Positions 8,306 to 18,124 are shown, counted from the stretch's first letter. The stretch is 64,000 bases of DNA from Grimontia hollisae CIP 101886 (GCF_000176515.1 NZ_ADAQ01000010.1:186001-250000), one strand, 5' to 3'. A program made the numbers and translations. The notes: generated from the letters alone by a model not told the origin.

Positions 8306-8502
8306 CAGGCGCGACCATTGAAAAAGTGGTAAAGCGCGATACCCACACAAACGACAGCCACCAGCATCAGCACGGACTCAAAGGGATGTGCCTGCGCTGT
8401 TGCCAGAATGTGGGATAACGTTTCGGGGTGCGGTTCTGCGGTGACGTGTGCGTAAGACATCATTGGTAGCCACGCGATGGCGGCTAAAAACCGTTTTTTC
8501 AT
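8305..8502 (-). CDS. small exported membrane protein inside the urease operon, 65 aa
   Basis: A 65-residue protein whose ATG at 8502 is preceded by AGGAGA. It has a signal-like N-terminus (MKKRFLAAIAWLPMMSYA), then a short histidine-containing loop (HVTAEPHPETLSHILATAQAHPF) and one transmembrane helix (VLMLVAVVCVGIALYHFF) at the C-terminus. It lies between ureE and ureF and shares a TGATG junction with ureF, so it is made with the maturation factors. It is not UreJ/HupE, which are polytopic. The periplasmic histidines could touch nickel, but that is a guess. I do not recognise a named family. Confidence 0.7.
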   Translation of the reverse strand: MKKRFLAAIAWLPMMSYAHVTAEPHPETLSHILATAQAHPFESVLMLVAVVCVGIALYHFFNGRA

Positions 8503-8533
8503 TGTGCTGTCTCCTTGACTGAATAGTGAAAAC

Positions 8534-9001
8534 TCAATGAGAGTAGTGATGCCCGGATGAATGCCCGCCATAGGCACCCGCCTCTGGCTCAAAAGGCGCC
8601 ATTTCGACCACCACTTTACCGCCTAGCATCCCGGCCATTTCATCTAAAACATGGTCATGCTGATAACGCACCCAGCCGTCCCCCACTTGCAGTGGCACAT
8701 GCCGGTTTCCCAGGTGGTAGGCTATCCTTGTCAACAAGTGCCCGTTATCGGCATGTACAGTCGACACGTTCTCTTTCGCCGCAACCACACGTACCTTCTC
8801 ACCATTTGGTGACACCAACACATCACCACCACGAAGCGTTAACCCGCGGGGAAGAAACAGGCCGGCGTCACTGCCGTTATCCAGCGTTACGCGAAGACGG
8901 CTTTTTATTCGTGAATCAATACCAAGGTGCACCGTCGACAGCTCAGTCATATCACTGTCGCGTGCATCTTCCACCTTGATCACTTGTGTAAACTCAAGCA
9001 T
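8534..9001 (-). CDS. ureE: urease accessory nickel metallochaperone UreE
   Basis: UreE binds nickel and hands it to the UreDFG-urease complex in the cytoplasm. The 155-residue protein has the N-terminal peptide-binding-like domain and then the metal-binding domain with AYHLGNRHVPLQ and the strictly conserved histidine in YQHDHVLDEM. The C-terminal tail is short and modestly histidine-rich (GGHSSGHHYSH), less extensive than in Klebsiella. GAGGTG precedes the ATG at 9001 and overlaps the ureC stop region. Confidence 0.95.
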   Translation of the reverse strand: MLEFTQVIKVEDARDSDMTELSTVHLGIDSRIKSRLRVTLDNGSDAGLFLPRGLTLRGGDVLVSPNGEKVRVVAAKENVSTVHADNGHLLTRIAYHLGNRHVPLQVGDGWVRYQHDHVLDEMAGMLGGKVVVEMAPFEPEAGAYGGHSSGHHYSH

Positions 9002-9009
9002 TGTTCACC

Positions 9010-10713
9010 TCAGAACAGGAAATAGCGCTGTGCCATTGGCAACACATCTGCAGGTTGGCAAACCAGCAGTTGACCATCTGCACGCACTTCATAGGTTTGC
9101 GGATCAACCTCAATGTTTGGCTGCCAATCATTGAGCTTCATGTCTTTTTTGCGGATATTGCGGCAGTTCTTCACAGCAACCGTCCCGCTTTTCAAACTAA
9201 GCCTCTCCGGCACACCGTTATCTATTGCCATCTGGGACATAAACAACAACGAGCTGTTTGCAGGACCAGCACCGAAGGAGCCAAACATAGGGCGATAGTG
9301 AACCGGCTGGGGCGTCGGGATAGAACCGTTAGGATCTCCCATTGGTGCGGTGACGATTAACCCGCCTTTGATTACCAGCGAGGGCTTCACACCAAAAAAC
9401 GCCGGTCTCCACAGTACCAGATCCGCCAGCTTGCCTTTTTCAATCGATCCCACCTCATGCGCCACACCGTGGGTAATGGCCGGGTTGATGGTGTACTTCG
9501 CCACATACCGCTTAATCCGTGCGTTATCGCTGTACCGACTGTCTCCCTCTAATGGCCCGAACTGCACTTTCATCTTGTGCGCGGTTTGCCAGGTGCGCAG
9601 CACCACTTCACCCACGCGGCCCATGGCCTGTGAATCAGACGAAATCATCGAAAATGCTCCCATGTCATGCAGCATGTCTTCGGCGGCAATGGTTTCCCGG
9701 CGAATACGGGATTCTGCAAAGGCGATATCTTCTGCGATTGACGGGGAAAGGTGGTGGCAAACCATCAGCATATCGAGGTGTTCATCTATCGTGTTCACAG
9801 TGTAAGGACGTGTTGGGTTGGTGGACGATGGCAATACATTCGCCAGTCCCGCCGCCTTCATAATGTCCGGAGCGTGTCCGCCGCCTGCCCCTTCGGTGTG
9901 ATAGGTGTGAATGACCCGATCGCCAATAGCATTCAGTGTCGCTTCAACAAAACCACACTCGTTCAGGGTATCGGTATGAATGGCGACCTGGGTATCCGTC
10001 TGTTCTGCAACGCCCAGACAACAATCGATCGCCGCCGGGGTCGACCCCCAGTCTTCATGCAGTTTCAGCCCGCAGGCCCCGGCGGCAATTTGTTCCTCCA
10101 GCGCCCCCGGCAAGCTGGCATTCCCTTTGCCCAGCAAGCCAACGTTCATCGGGAAAGCATCCAGTGATTGCAGCATGCGATGAATATTCCATGGCCCCGG
10201 CGTACAGGTGGTGGCGTTGGTGCCTGTAGCTGGCCCAGTTCCGCCACCAATCATGGTGGTGACGCCAGAAGTCAGCGCCTCTTCAATTTGTTGCGGACAA
10301 ATGTAGTGAATGTGGGTATCTATACCACCAGCAGTCAGGATCTGCCCTTCCCCCGCCACCACTTCGGTGCCCGGGCCAATCACGATATCAACGTTATCCT
10401 GAACATCCGGATTGCCGGCTTTACCAATATGCGCAATACGGCCCCCTTTAATGGCCACATCGGCTTTGACAATGCCCCAGTAATCCAGCAGCACCACATT
10501 GGTGATCACCATATCCGGGGTTTCACTGCTGGGCCGCTGGCTTTGTCCCATGCCATCACGAATGGTTTTACCGCCACCAAATTTCACTTCGTCGCCGTAT
10601 ACGGTAAAGTCTTTTTCCACTTCCAGCCAAAGCTCGGTGTCAGCAAGGCGTACGCAATCCCCGGTTGTCGGGCCGAACATTTCAGCGTAAGCGTTTCGGG
10701 AAATTTTCTTACT
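9010..10713 (-). CDS. ureC: urease alpha subunit UreC
   Basis: The catalytic subunit hydrolysing urea to ammonia and carbamate at a two-nickel centre. From the ATG at 10713 it has 567 residues, the typical size. The full metal and active-site set is present: H135 and H137 in DTHIHY, the lysine to be carbamylated K218 with H220 in GLKLHED, H247 in AIHTDT, H273 in TYHTEG, the mobile-flap cysteine C320 with H321 in MVCHHL, and D361 in SSDSQA. Each is shifted by one from the Klebsiella numbering. A longer frame upstream lies inside ureB and was rejected. It is therefore predicted to be an active enzyme. Confidence 0.98.
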   Translation of the reverse strand, partial: SKKISRNAYAEMFGPTTGDCVRLADTELWLEVEKDFTVYGDEVKFGGGKTIRDGMGQSQRPSSETPDMVITNVVLLDYWGIVKADVAIKGGRIAHIGKAGNPDVQDNVDIVIGPGTEVVAGEGQILTAGGIDTHIHYICPQQIEEALTSGVTTMIGGGTGPATGTNATTCTPGPWNIHRMLQSLDAFPMNVGLLGKGNASLPGALEEQIAAGACGLKLHEDWGSTPAAIDCCLGVAEQTDTQVAIHTDTLNECGFVEATLNAIGDRVIHTYHTEGAGGGHAPDIMKAAGLANVLPSSTNPTRPYTVNTIDEHLDMLMVCHHLSPSIAEDIAFAESRIRRETIAAEDMLHDMGAFSMISSDSQAMGRVGEVVLRTWQTAHKMKVQFGPLEGDSRYSDNARIKRYVAKYTINPAITHGVAHEVGSIEKGKLADLVLWRPAFFGVKPSLVIKGGLIVTAPMGDPNGSIPTPQPVHYRPMFGSFGAGPANSSLLFMSQMAIDNGVPERLSLKSGTVAVKNCRNIRKKDMKLNDWQPNIEVDPQTYEVRADGQLLVCQPADVLPMAQRYFLF

Positions 10714-10717
10714 CATC

Positions 10718-11074
10718 TCAACGGTCCTTATCGCCGGTTGACCCGCCACTTAATGGCCCCATGCAACGTCCCTGAAAGCCGTAAATGGTGCACGTACCCG
10801 CGTAGGCCACCAGCTCTACGGTCCGGCTTTGTCCCGGCTCAAAGCGCACTGCCGTACCGGAAGGGATATTGAGACGGAAACCTCTTGTTTTGGCGCGCTC
10901 GAACACCAAAGCATCGTTAACTTCAAAAAAATGATAATGAGACCCCACCTGAACCGGCCTGTCTCCGGTGTTTGCCACATCCACAGAGACCGTCTGGCGG
11001 CCTGCATTAAGCGCGATTTCACCGTCCGCAACGCGGATTTCACCGGGCGTAAATGACCCTGTTTTCTGCTTCAT
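10718..11074 (-). CDS. ureB: urease beta subunit UreB
   Basis: The 118-residue structural subunit of the urease trimer core, encoded separately from ureA and ureC as in most bacteria. GEI in [10 protein letters not shown], the SHYHFFEVN segment and TAVRFEPG are family landmarks. Two adjacent ATG codons (11077 and 11074) follow AAGGAGG; the second has the better spacing and was chosen. The stop is four bases before the ureC start. Confidence 0.96.
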   Translation of the reverse strand: MKQKTGSFTPGEIRVADGEIALNAGRQTVSVDVANTGDRPVQVGSHYHFFEVNDALVFERAKTRGFRLNIPSGTAVRFEPGQSRTVELVAYAGTCTIYGFQGRCMGPLSGGSTGDKDR

Positions 11075-11084
11075 CATCGCCTCC

Positions 11085-11387
11085 TTACACAATCGGATCG
11101 TGAACAGTGACAAGCTTGGTGCCATCGGGAAATGTCACTTCCACCTGTACGTCGTGGATCATTTCCGGCACCCCGTCCATCACATCGTCGACGGTTAAAA
11201 TAGTGCGCCCGAAATCCATCAGTTCCGCCACAGTGCGGCCATCGCGGGCACCTTCCATAATCACGGCGCTAATCAGGGCAACCGACTCGGGATAATTCAG
11301 TTTCAGGCCACGTGCTTTGCGCCGCTCCGCCAATAAAGCAGCAGTAAACAGCATCAGCTTGTCCTTTTCTCTCGGGGTTAACTCCAT
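11085..11387 (-). CDS. ureA: urease gamma subunit UreA
   Basis: A 100-residue subunit of the urease core with the standard opening [20 protein letters not shown], the [11 protein letters not shown] helix and the C-terminal [16 protein letters not shown]. It lies between ureD and ureB on one strand. A 65-base gap separates it from ureD and contains an 18-base tandem repeat. Confidence 0.97.
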   Translation of the reverse strand: MELTPREKDKLMLFTAALLAERRKARGLKLNYPESVALISAVIMEGARDGRTVAELMDFGRTILTVDDVMDGVPEMIHDVQVEVTFPDGTKLVTVHDPIV

Positions 11388-11403
11388 GTGTTCGCTCCTC
11401 GCT

Positions 11404-11439
11404 TTTTTGCAGTCAGATTGCTTTTTGCAGTCAAATTGC
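11404..11439. repeat. two tandem 18-base copies between ureD and ureA
   Basis: The units at 11404-11421 and 11422-11439 differ at one base (TTTTTGCAGTCAGATTGC and TTTTTGCAGTCAAATTGC). They fill most of the gap upstream of ureA. They are probably a slipped duplication; a role in message stability is possible but unsupported. Confidence 0.75.
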
Positions 11440-11452
11440 TGCTTGCGTTAAA

Positions 11453-12328
11453 TCAGGTTCGCCAGATCCTCGGCACGTCCGGGGTTTTTCCTGTCCAGTG
11501 CCTGCGTATTTGAAGCCAGCATTCACTCATGATCTGGAACATCACTTCTGTATCCTGCGCCAATGCGCGTACCGCCAGTAATCCATCAATGTCGGTAATA
11601 CCAAGCGCCAGCGACTGGGGTTTCTCCCGCTCTGCCCACCAGTTTTTGAGCAGCGCCGACAACCTTTCGGCATCGCCATAGGCAAACAAACAGCCGATAA
11701 CAGGAAAGCCCCGAAGTGCCGCCTCGGCGTGCGTTAACGTGGAAGGATTAACCCGAAGGCGTTCACAGAGGATCAACTGGCTGTCAACCGAAACAGTGGT
11801 CAAGCCGTCGATCACGCCGTTATCGAAGCCTTGGTGGGAAGCAGGTTGCCCCAGTGTCCAGATCTCCCAGCCCACAAACTGTGAACGGGATGAAAGCTGG
11901 ATATCCGTCCGGGTTTTCAGATGGGCATTGGGAAAAGCGATGTTTTCCAGTGGTAACCATTCAAGGCGGCTGTTCTCGCCCACGGTCAGAGATTGGTTGA
12001 GGGTCGCCACGCGGCCACCGGAACGGTAGAAACGGGCCGCGCCCGGCGTGGTCACCAGCGTTTGTGCTTCTTCTTTGACATCGATGGCAACCGTCAGGCA
12101 GTCTCCACCCACCACACCGCCCGGCGGATGCAATAAATGGCTGTGACACACGTCCCCCTCCGGATACAGCGCCCGCTGCACCGCTAAAGGTCCACGGTGG
12201 TGGCACTCGCTGAGTACGGTTTTATACCCGTTGTGACGATAGCCAAGGCGAAGTTCCGCTTCCCACCGGCCATGGCTCTGAGCGGGTTCGACGGGCTCGT
12301 CGGTGAATGCTGCCAGGGTTTGCGCCAT
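11453..12328 (-). CDS. ureD: urease accessory protein UreD
   Basis: UreD (UreH in some species) docks on apo-urease and conducts nickel from UreG/UreE to the active site. The 291-residue protein shows the family segments RGPLAVQRALYPEGD, LHPPGGVVGGD, LVTTPGAARFYRS and LEWLPLENIAFPNA in order. An ATG start at 12328 lies ten bases after the urtE stop, indicating that transport and urease genes form one unit. Confidence 0.94.
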   Translation of the reverse strand: MAQTLAAFTDEPVEPAQSHGRWEAELRLGYRHNGYKTVLSECHHRGPLAVQRALYPEGDVCHSHLLHPPGGVVGGDCLTVAIDVKEEAQTLVTTPGAARFYRSGGRVATLNQSLTVGENSRLEWLPLENIAFPNAHLKTRTDIQLSSRSQFVGWEIWTLGQPASHQGFDNGVIDGLTTVSVDSQLILCERLRVNPSTLTHAEAALRGFPVIGCLFAYGDAERLSALLKNWWAEREKPQSLALGITDIDGLLAVRALAQDTEVMFQIMSECWLQIRRHWTGKTPDVPRIWRT

Positions 12329-12338
12329 TCAATCACTC

Positions 12339-13034
12339 CTAAACCGTGAGGTATTGGCGGATAAGATCTTCGGAAAGTTCATCCATCCCACCACTGGCAA
12401 CATTCCGGCCCCGGTCAAGCAGACAGAAACGGTCGCCAATTTTTCGTGCAAATGGCAATTTCTGCTCCACCAGAATCACGGTTAAACCCAGTTCCTGATT
12501 GAGCTTGCAAATGATGTCGCCAATCTCTTGCACAATGTTGGGCTGTATGCCTTCGGTCGGCTCATCGAGCAGCAGAAGTTTCGGGTCGATGACTAAAGCC
12601 CGGGCAATCGCCAACTGTTGCTGTTGGCCGCCTGACAAATCGCCACCAAACCGGCGTTTCATTTCTGCCAGCACCGGAAACAACTCATAGATATAATCCG
12701 GGATTTTCCTGTCATTTTTTCGCCGGATGGGAAGGCCAATCTCCAGGTTTTCTTCCACGGTTAAACGGGGAAAAATCTGTCTGCCCTGTGGCACATACCC
12801 CACACCAACACGCGGGCGCTCTTCCGCCCGGCGCGGCGCAAGATCATTTCCTTCCATCAGGATCTCGCCGTTATCAATGTTCAGCAGCCCCATAATGCTT
12901 TGCAGCAAGGTGGTTTTACCGACGCCGTTGCGCCCCATCACCACGGTGCATTGCCCTTTTGGTGCATTGATGGAGAGATCCCACAGCGTCTGGCTCTCTC
13001 CGTATCTTTGATTCAGTCCGTTGACTGTCAGCAT
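12339..13034 (-). CDS. urtE: urea ABC transporter ATPase UrtE
   Basis: One of the two ATPases energising urea uptake through UrtBC. The 231-residue LivF-like protein has Walker A GRNGVGKTT, signature LSGGQQQQLAIARAL and Walker B LLLLDEPTEGIQP. The QQQQ run in the signature and the TEGIQPNIV stretch separate UrtE from generic LivF proteins. It starts 15 bases after urtD ends and precedes ureD by ten bases. Confidence 0.95.
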   Translation of the reverse strand: MLTVNGLNQRYGESQTLWDLSINAPKGQCTVVMGRNGVGKTTLLQSIMGLLNIDNGEILMEGNDLAPRRAEERPRVGVGYVPQGRQIFPRLTVEENLEIGLPIRRKNDRKIPDYIYELFPVLAEMKRRFGGDLSGGQQQQLAIARALVIDPKLLLLDEPTEGIQPNIVQEIGDIICKLNQELGLTVILVEQKLPFARKIGDRFCLLDRGRNVASGGMDELSEDLIRQYLTV

Positions 13035-13049
13035 GTTTCTCCCTCCCTG

Positions 13050-13943
13050 CTATTGTCCCAAGTAGACTTCCCGTACCCGCGCATCATTCTGAATCGACGC
13101 CATTGCGCCTTCCGCCAGAACGTGTCCCTGATGGAGCACGGTAACGGTCGATGCAATACTGCGGACAAAATCCATGTCGTGTTCCACCACCATGATGGAG
13201 TGCTCCCCAGCAAGGGAAAGCAGCAGTTCCGACGTGCGATCCATTTCCTGGTGGGTCATTCCCGCTACCGGTTCATCCACCAGCAGTAACTTGGGCTTTT
13301 GCATCAGCAACATGCCAATTTCCAGCCATTGCTTCTGTCCATGAGAGAGTTTGCCTGCCAACATTCTGGACTGTGCTTCTAAGCCTATAAGCTCCAACAC
13401 TTTCTCAATGTCGCATTTTTGCTCCCCGGACAAAACCGCACGAAAAAGGAACCAGGTCGACTTTTCACCTGCCATCGCCAGTTCCAGGTTTTCCCATACC
13501 GTCAGCGCCTCAAACACTGTCGGTTTCTGGAATTTGCGCCCGATACCGGCGTTGGCAATCTCTGCTTCATCCATCTTGAGCAGATTCAATTGCTGTCCCA
13601 GCCAGACTTCACCCTGATCGGGACGCGTCTTACCGGTGATGATGTCCATCATGGTGGTTTTGCCTGCGCCATTCGGACCGATAATGCAGCGAAGCTCCCC
13701 TTCTTTGATGTAAAGGTTGAGATCGTTGATGGCCTTGAAGCCATCGAATGAAACAGACACCCCTTCGACATAAAGCAACATGCCATTTTTGACATCGACT
13801 TTTGGGTTGTAAGGCGGCTTCAAGAAACTGAACACCTGATCGCGGCGGGTAATTTCAGTCAGTAAATCTGATGCACCGACGGGCTCAGACAACTGGTGTT
13901 TTTGCTCGTTAACGCTTGCTACCCTGAGTGTTCCCGGCATCAT
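13050..13943 (-). CDS. urtD: urea ABC transporter ATPase UrtD
   Basis: The LivG-like ATPase of the urea importer: Walker A GPNGAGKTT, signature LSHGQKQWLEIGMLL, Walker B LLLVDEPVAGMT. The LSHGQKQWLEIGML signature is characteristic of UrtD. The first 50 residues (to about DVKNGMLLYVEGV) form an extra N-terminal extension before the nucleotide-binding domain. Its ATG overlaps the urtC stop (GCATGATG), so translation is likely coupled; a second ATG three bases later is equally possible. Confidence 0.95.
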   Translation of the reverse strand: MMPGTLRVASVNEQKHQLSEPVGASDLLTEITRRDQVFSFLKPPYNPKVDVKNGMLLYVEGVSVSFDGFKAINDLNLYIKEGELRCIIGPNGAGKTTMMDIITGKTRPDQGEVWLGQQLNLLKMDEAEIANAGIGRKFQKPTVFEALTVWENLELAMAGEKSTWFLFRAVLSGEQKCDIEKVLELIGLEAQSRMLAGKLSHGQKQWLEIGMLLMQKPKLLLVDEPVAGMTHQEMDRTSELLLSLAGEHSIMVVEHDMDFVRSIASTVTVLHQGHVLAEGAMASIQNDARVREVYLGQ

Positions 13944-15022
13944 GCACTGGCCCCCTTCCTTGCAAACAAACCACTGACTCCTTTCGGTAAATACAAGGTC
14001 GCCAAGACAAACAATGCGCCAAGGGCAAACAGCCAGACTTCCGGGAATTCCACGGTAAACCAGCTCTTGGCGTAGTTAACCAGCACAGCGCCAATCACCG
14101 CACCATAAAGGGTTGCCCGGCCGCCCAGTGCTACCCAGACTACGATTTCAATGGAGTTCAATGGCGCAAATTCACCGGGGTTGATGATGCCGACCTGAGG
14201 TACATAGAGTGCGCCCGCCACACCGGCAATCGCGGCTGAAAGCACAAACAACCAGAGCTTGCTGTTCTCAACGCGGTAACCGACAAAACGCGCGCGGGAT
14301 TCTGCATCGCGAATTGCGATGGTGAGCGCGCCAAGACGGCTTACCACCACCGCACGACAAAGCAGGTAAGCCAGCAAAAGCGCAAACACCGTGGCAACAA
14401 ACAGGCCAATTCGCGTGGCGTCGCTTTGCAGGCTGAAACTCAGGATATCTTTAAAATCCGTCAGTCCGTTGTTCCCACCAAAGCCCATTTCGTTGCGAAA
14501 GAAAGCCAGCATCAGCGCAAAGGTCATTGCCTGCGTCATGATAGAAAGATAAACACCGGATACCCGGGAGCGGAACGCCAGCCAGCCGAACACAAACGCC
14601 AGCAGGCCCGGCACTGCTACCGCCATCAAACAGGCAAACCAGAACTGGTCAAAACCGAACCAGAACCATGGCAATTCCTGCCAGTTCAGGAACACCATAA
14701 AATCGGGAAGCTCGGGGTTACCGTAAACGCCGCGATCACCAATCTGGCGCATCAAATACATCCCCATGGCGTAGCCACCAAGCGCAAAGAACGCGCCGTG
14801 TCCCAGACTCAAAATACCCAGGTAGCCCCAAACTAAATCCACCGACAGCGCGAGGATCGCAAAGCAGAGGTATTTACCCAATAAAGAGACGGTATAGGTT
14901 TCGAGATGAAAAACACTGCCTGCTGGCACAATCAGGTTCAGGATAGGTACCACAAAACCGATGCCGAGCAGCACAGTAATCATGGTGACCGTTGAACGGT
15001 CAAAAAGCGGTTTCGTGACCAT
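13940..15022 (-). CDS. urtC: urea ABC transporter permease UrtC
   Basis: A LivM-like inner-membrane permease of the urea importer; 360 residues with eight or more hydrophobic helices. The YLGILSLGHGAFFALGGYAMG motif and the IAIRDAESRARFVGY cytoplasmic loop that contacts the ATPases are present. The ATG follows directly after the urtB stop codon (TAAATG). Confidence 0.95.
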   Translation of the reverse strand: MVTKPLFDRSTVTMITVLLGIGFVVPILNLIVPAGSVFHLETYTVSLLGKYLCFAILALSVDLVWGYLGILSLGHGAFFALGGYAMGMYLMRQIGDRGVYGNPELPDFMVFLNWQELPWFWFGFDQFWFACLMAVAVPGLLAFVFGWLAFRSRVSGVYLSIMTQAMTFALMLAFFRNEMGFGGNNGLTDFKDILSFSLQSDATRIGLFVATVFALLLAYLLCRAVVVSRLGALTIAIRDAESRARFVGYRVENSKLWLFVLSAAIAGVAGALYVPQVGIINPGEFAPLNSIEIVVWVALGGRATLYGAVIGAVLVNYAKSWFTVEFPEVWLFALGALFVLATLYLPKGVSGLFARKGASA

Positions 15023-16672
15023 TTAGTTGTCCTCCGCCATGCGTCCACGTTGCGGGAACAACCCTTTTGGACGTTTTTGAATAAACAGAATGATGAATAC
15101 AAGCACCAGAATCTTCGCCAGTACTGCACCGGCCCAGGGTTCCAGCACTTTGTTGAAAACACCCAGACTCAGCCCTGCCGCGAGCGTTCCCCAAAGGTTT
15201 CCAACACCGCCAAACACCACCACCATGAAGGAATCAATGATGTAAGCCTGCCCCATATTCGGGCCGACATTAGTCAGTTGCGACAACGCCACCCCTGCCA
15301 CACCGGCGATCCCGGAGCCCAGACCAAAGGTCGCCATGTCGACCCATTCAGAGCGCACGCCCATGGCGCGGGCCATTGCACGGTTTTGCGACACCGCGCG
15401 AACCTGCAAACCCAGTGGGGTACGTTTAAGAATGAACAGCAGCGAAAAGAACACCACCAGACAGAACACAATGATGTACATGCGGCTGGCGGTCAGCGCC
15501 AACATTGGCGTGACTTCAATCATGCCGCTCATAAAATCCGGTGTGCTGACAGAGCGGTTAAGGGGGGAGAAAATGCTGCGTACCGCCTGTTGCAGGATGA
15601 GGCTGATACCAAATGTCGCCAGCAGGGTTTCCAACGGACGGCCGTAAAGGTGGCGGATCACCGAACGCTCAATCGCCATTCCGACCAAACCGGAAACCAT
15701 GAACGCACAAGGTATAGAGAGCAGAAGTGCCATGCCGGTCTGTGCCGGAAAGAGTTGTTGAAGCACATACGTGGTGTAGGCACCCAACATGATCAGTTCG
15801 CCGTGCGCCATGTTGATCACGCCCATTACACCAAAGGTGATAGCAAGACCAATCCCCGCAAGCACCAGCACAGAACCAAGGCTTAGCCCAAAATACAGGG
15901 TCTGGGCGGCGTTAACCACGCGTTGGTTTTCCCGGTAATCCGTTATCGCCGCATCCAGCGCCGCGGTGATTTCAGCTTCATCATCACCGACTTTTGCCCT
16001 CGCAGATTGCAGTGCATCAAACGCCTCGGGCATGCCAACATCAACAAGAAAAGCGATAGCTCCCGATTTGTCGCCCTGCCCAGTATGACCTTCCAAAGTA
16101 AATACCGAGATTGCCGTCATTAGGTATTTTTTAGTGACAACGTCACTTTCTGAATCATGGATGTTGGCAACAACCGGGAGTAGTGCGGCATCGATTTCGC
16201 CAATCATCCGTCTTGCTGCGATTCTGCGTGTTTCTGCATCGCGGCTGGAAAGTGCGGTTGTCGCCAGGGCTGTTTTAATCTGGCTGCGGATTTTATTGTT
16301 GATCGTCACCGCACGGTATTGCCGCTTCTTTTCAACGGTGATGGTTTCATCAGTCAGGATATTTTGTAACTCACTGCCCTTTTTAAGCGGAGGTGAAGCC
16401 AAATACCAAACCGACTGGGTGTTCTTGTCATAGCGAACCTGCTTGTTCAGCAAGCCTTCGAGAATGTCCGTTTTTCTGGGGAGGTCTGACGCTGCGATAA
16501 ACGCAATCGCCACTTCTTTGTCGTGAAATGATTTGCCCGCAAGCAAGGTTGCTGCCTGCTGCATATCCATCACCTGTGCATTGGCCTGACCAACCATGAT
16601 CAGACTGCAAATGATGACAAACACACGACATCCGCTTAAAAAGCCATGAGGCTTTACTGTCAAACGTTGCAT
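15023..16672 (-). CDS. urtB: urea ABC transporter permease UrtB with periplasmic N-terminal domain
   Basis: A 549-residue permease. Like other UrtB proteins it begins with a signal peptide (to about GQANAQ) and some 230 residues of periplasmic helical repeat before the LivH-like membrane domain (from about residue 260), which contains GVMGVINMAHGELIMLGAY and VRAVSQNRAMARAMGV. The start was set at ATG 16672 because AAAGGA precedes it and a signal peptide follows. An ATG at 16744 would place 24 non-signal residues in front. It is separated from urtA by a 153-base gap with a hairpin. Confidence 0.93.
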   Translation of the reverse strand: MQRLTVKPHGFLSGCRVFVIICSLIMVGQANAQVMDMQQAATLLAGKSFHDKEVAIAFIAASDLPRKTDILEGLLNKQVRYDKNTQSVWYLASPPLKKGSELQNILTDETITVEKKRQYRAVTINNKIRSQIKTALATTALSSRDAETRRIAARRMIGEIDAALLPVVANIHDSESDVVTKKYLMTAISVFTLEGHTGQGDKSGAIAFLVDVGMPEAFDALQSARAKVGDDEAEITAALDAAITDYRENQRVVNAAQTLYFGLSLGSVLVLAGIGLAITFGVMGVINMAHGELIMLGAYTTYVLQQLFPAQTGMALLLSIPCAFMVSGLVGMAIERSVIRHLYGRPLETLLATFGISLILQQAVRSIFSPLNRSVSTPDFMSGMIEVTPMLALTASRMYIIVFCLVVFFSLLFILKRTPLGLQVRAVSQNRAMARAMGVRSEWVDMATFGLGSGIAGVAGVALSQLTNVGPNMGQAYIIDSFMVVVFGGVGNLWGTLAAGLSLGVFNKVLEPWAGAVLAKILVLVFIILFIQKRPKGLFPQRGRMAEDN

Positions 16673-16801
16673 GGAATCAATCCTTTGAAAAAGTCCTGCC
16701 AATGCGGCTTGGTAACAAGGAGATGACACCGCAATAGCAGGCAAGCTGGAAGTCAGCTTCCGAGCAGGAATCTCTTCGTTTCCCTGCTCCCTGTCTTTCC
16801 T

Positions 16802-16819
16802 TACCCAAACTTTTGGGTA
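16802..16819 (-). promoter_or_regulatory. stem-loop between urtA and urtB
   Basis: TACCCAAA (16802-16809) pairs with TTTGGGTA (16812-16819) just after the urtA stop. No T run follows on the minus strand, so it is more likely an mRNA-stabilising or attenuating structure that lets urtA be made in excess over the membrane subunits than a full terminator. Confidence 0.45.
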
Positions 16820-16825
16820 GTAGGG

Positions 16826-18124
16826 TTATTCAGCCGCTACGCCGGAGCATTGGCCGGTGGTGACATTAAAAGCACCACAGGACATGGGCTTCAGCCAGCT
16901 TGCGAAGAGATATTTGGAGCCTGAGAGATAATCAGACCAGGCATCCCCCGCCACCACATCCGGCGTTTCCCAGACGGTTACGAACTGTCCATCGTCCTGA
17001 ATTTCACCAATCAGCACGGGTTTGGTGATGTGGTGGTTTGGCATCATGGTGGCGTAACCGCCTGTCAGGTTGGGGACCGTCACACCAATAATCGATTCCT
17101 GTACCGCGTCAGAATCGGTAGTACCTGCCTTCTCTACTGCTTTGGCCCACATGTTGAACCCCAGATAAGTGGCTTCCATGGGATCATTGGTGACGCGCTT
17201 GTCGTCTTTGATATAGGCATGCCATTTCTCGACAAACTCATCATTTCCATCAGTTTCAACGCTCATAAAGTAGTTCCACGCCGCAAGGTGCCCCACCAGA
17301 TCTGAGGTATCCATGCCGGAAAGTTCTTCTTCACCTACAGAGAATGCAACCACCGGAATGTCTTCCGCTTCAACACCCTGCGCAGCGAGCTCTTTGTAGA
17401 AAGGCACATTGGCATCACCGTTGATGGTAGAAACCACAGCAGTTTTCTTACCGGCAGCGCCAAACTTCTTAATGTCCGCCACGATCGACTGCCAGTCAGA
17501 GTGACCAAACGGGGTGTAATTGATCATGATGTCTTCTTTCGCGACACCACTGTCGATGAGATAGGCTTCGAGGATTTTGTTGGTGGTACGTGGGTAGACA
17601 TAATCAGTGCCCGCCAATACCCAACGTTTCACGCCCAATTCGTCTTTCAGGTAATCAACGGCTGGTATCGCCTGCTGGTTCGGTGCTGCGCCGGTATAGA
17701 ACACGTTTTTCGACGATTCCTCACCCTCATACTGAACCGGGTAAAACAGCAGGCTGTTCAGCTCTTCAAATACCGGCAAAACCGATTTGCGGGAAACAGA
17801 TGTCCAGCAACCAAACACCACATCCACATCTTCTTTTTCAATCAATTCGCGGGCTTTTTCCGCGAACAGTGGCCAGTTTGACGCTGGGTCAACCACCACG
17901 GCTTCCAGTTTTTTGCCGAGCAAGCCGCCTTTTTTGTTTTGTTCTTCCACCATCATCAGAACCGTGTCTTTCAGTGTGGTTTCACTGATCGCCATTGTCC
18001 CTGACAGCGAGTGCAGCACGCCGACTTTGATGGTGTTTTCTTCAGCAGCCGCCTGAAACGACATTCCAGCGCCAGCCAGTGCAACAGCACTTACCCAATA
18101 TAATGCAAACCTCTTCCCATTCAT
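16826..18124 (-). CDS. urtA: urea ABC transporter, periplasmic binding protein UrtA
   Basis: The urea receptor of the UrtABCDE importer. The ATG at 18124, preceded by AAAGGAGC, gives 432 residues with a signal peptide ending near AAAEEN. The mature start IKVGVLHSLSGTMAISETTL is diagnostic for the UrtA/AmiC-like amide-binding group, as are FGCWTSVSRKSVLPVFE and YVYPRTTNKI. It is the first gene of an 11-kb unit running to ureG and lies about 25 bases below a predicted sigma-54 start site. Confidence 0.96.
   Translation of the reverse strand: MNGKRFALYWVSAVALAGAGMSFQAAAEENTIKVGVLHSLSGTMAISETTLKDTVLMMVEEQNKKGGLLGKKLEAVVVDPASNWPLFAEKARELIEKEDVDVVFGCWTSVSRKSVLPVFEELNSLLFYPVQYEGEESSKNVFYTGAAPNQQAIPAVDYLKDELGVKRWVLAGTDYVYPRTTNKILEAYLIDSGVAKEDIMINYTPFGHSDWQSIVADIKKFGAAGKKTAVVSTINGDANVPFYKELAAQGVEAEDIPVVAFSVGEEELSGMDTSDLVGHLAAWNYFMSVETDGNDEFVEKWHAYIKDDKRVTNDPMEATYLGFNMWAKAVEKAGTTDSDAVQESIIGVTVPNLTGGYATMMPNHHITKPVLIGEIQDDGQFVTVWETPDVVAGDAWSDYLSGSKYLFASWLKPMSCGAFNVTTGQCSGVAAE

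Noticed and set aside
10168-10872. Long plus-strand open frame across ureC and ureB
   Set aside because: It is antisense to two unmistakable urease genes with all catalytic residues; its own translation lacks any domain and reflects codon bias of the real genes.
15050-15886. 278-codon plus-strand frame antisense to urtB
   Set aside because: It lies wholly inside the membrane permease gene and is rich in histidine and glutamine, typical of an antisense shadow.
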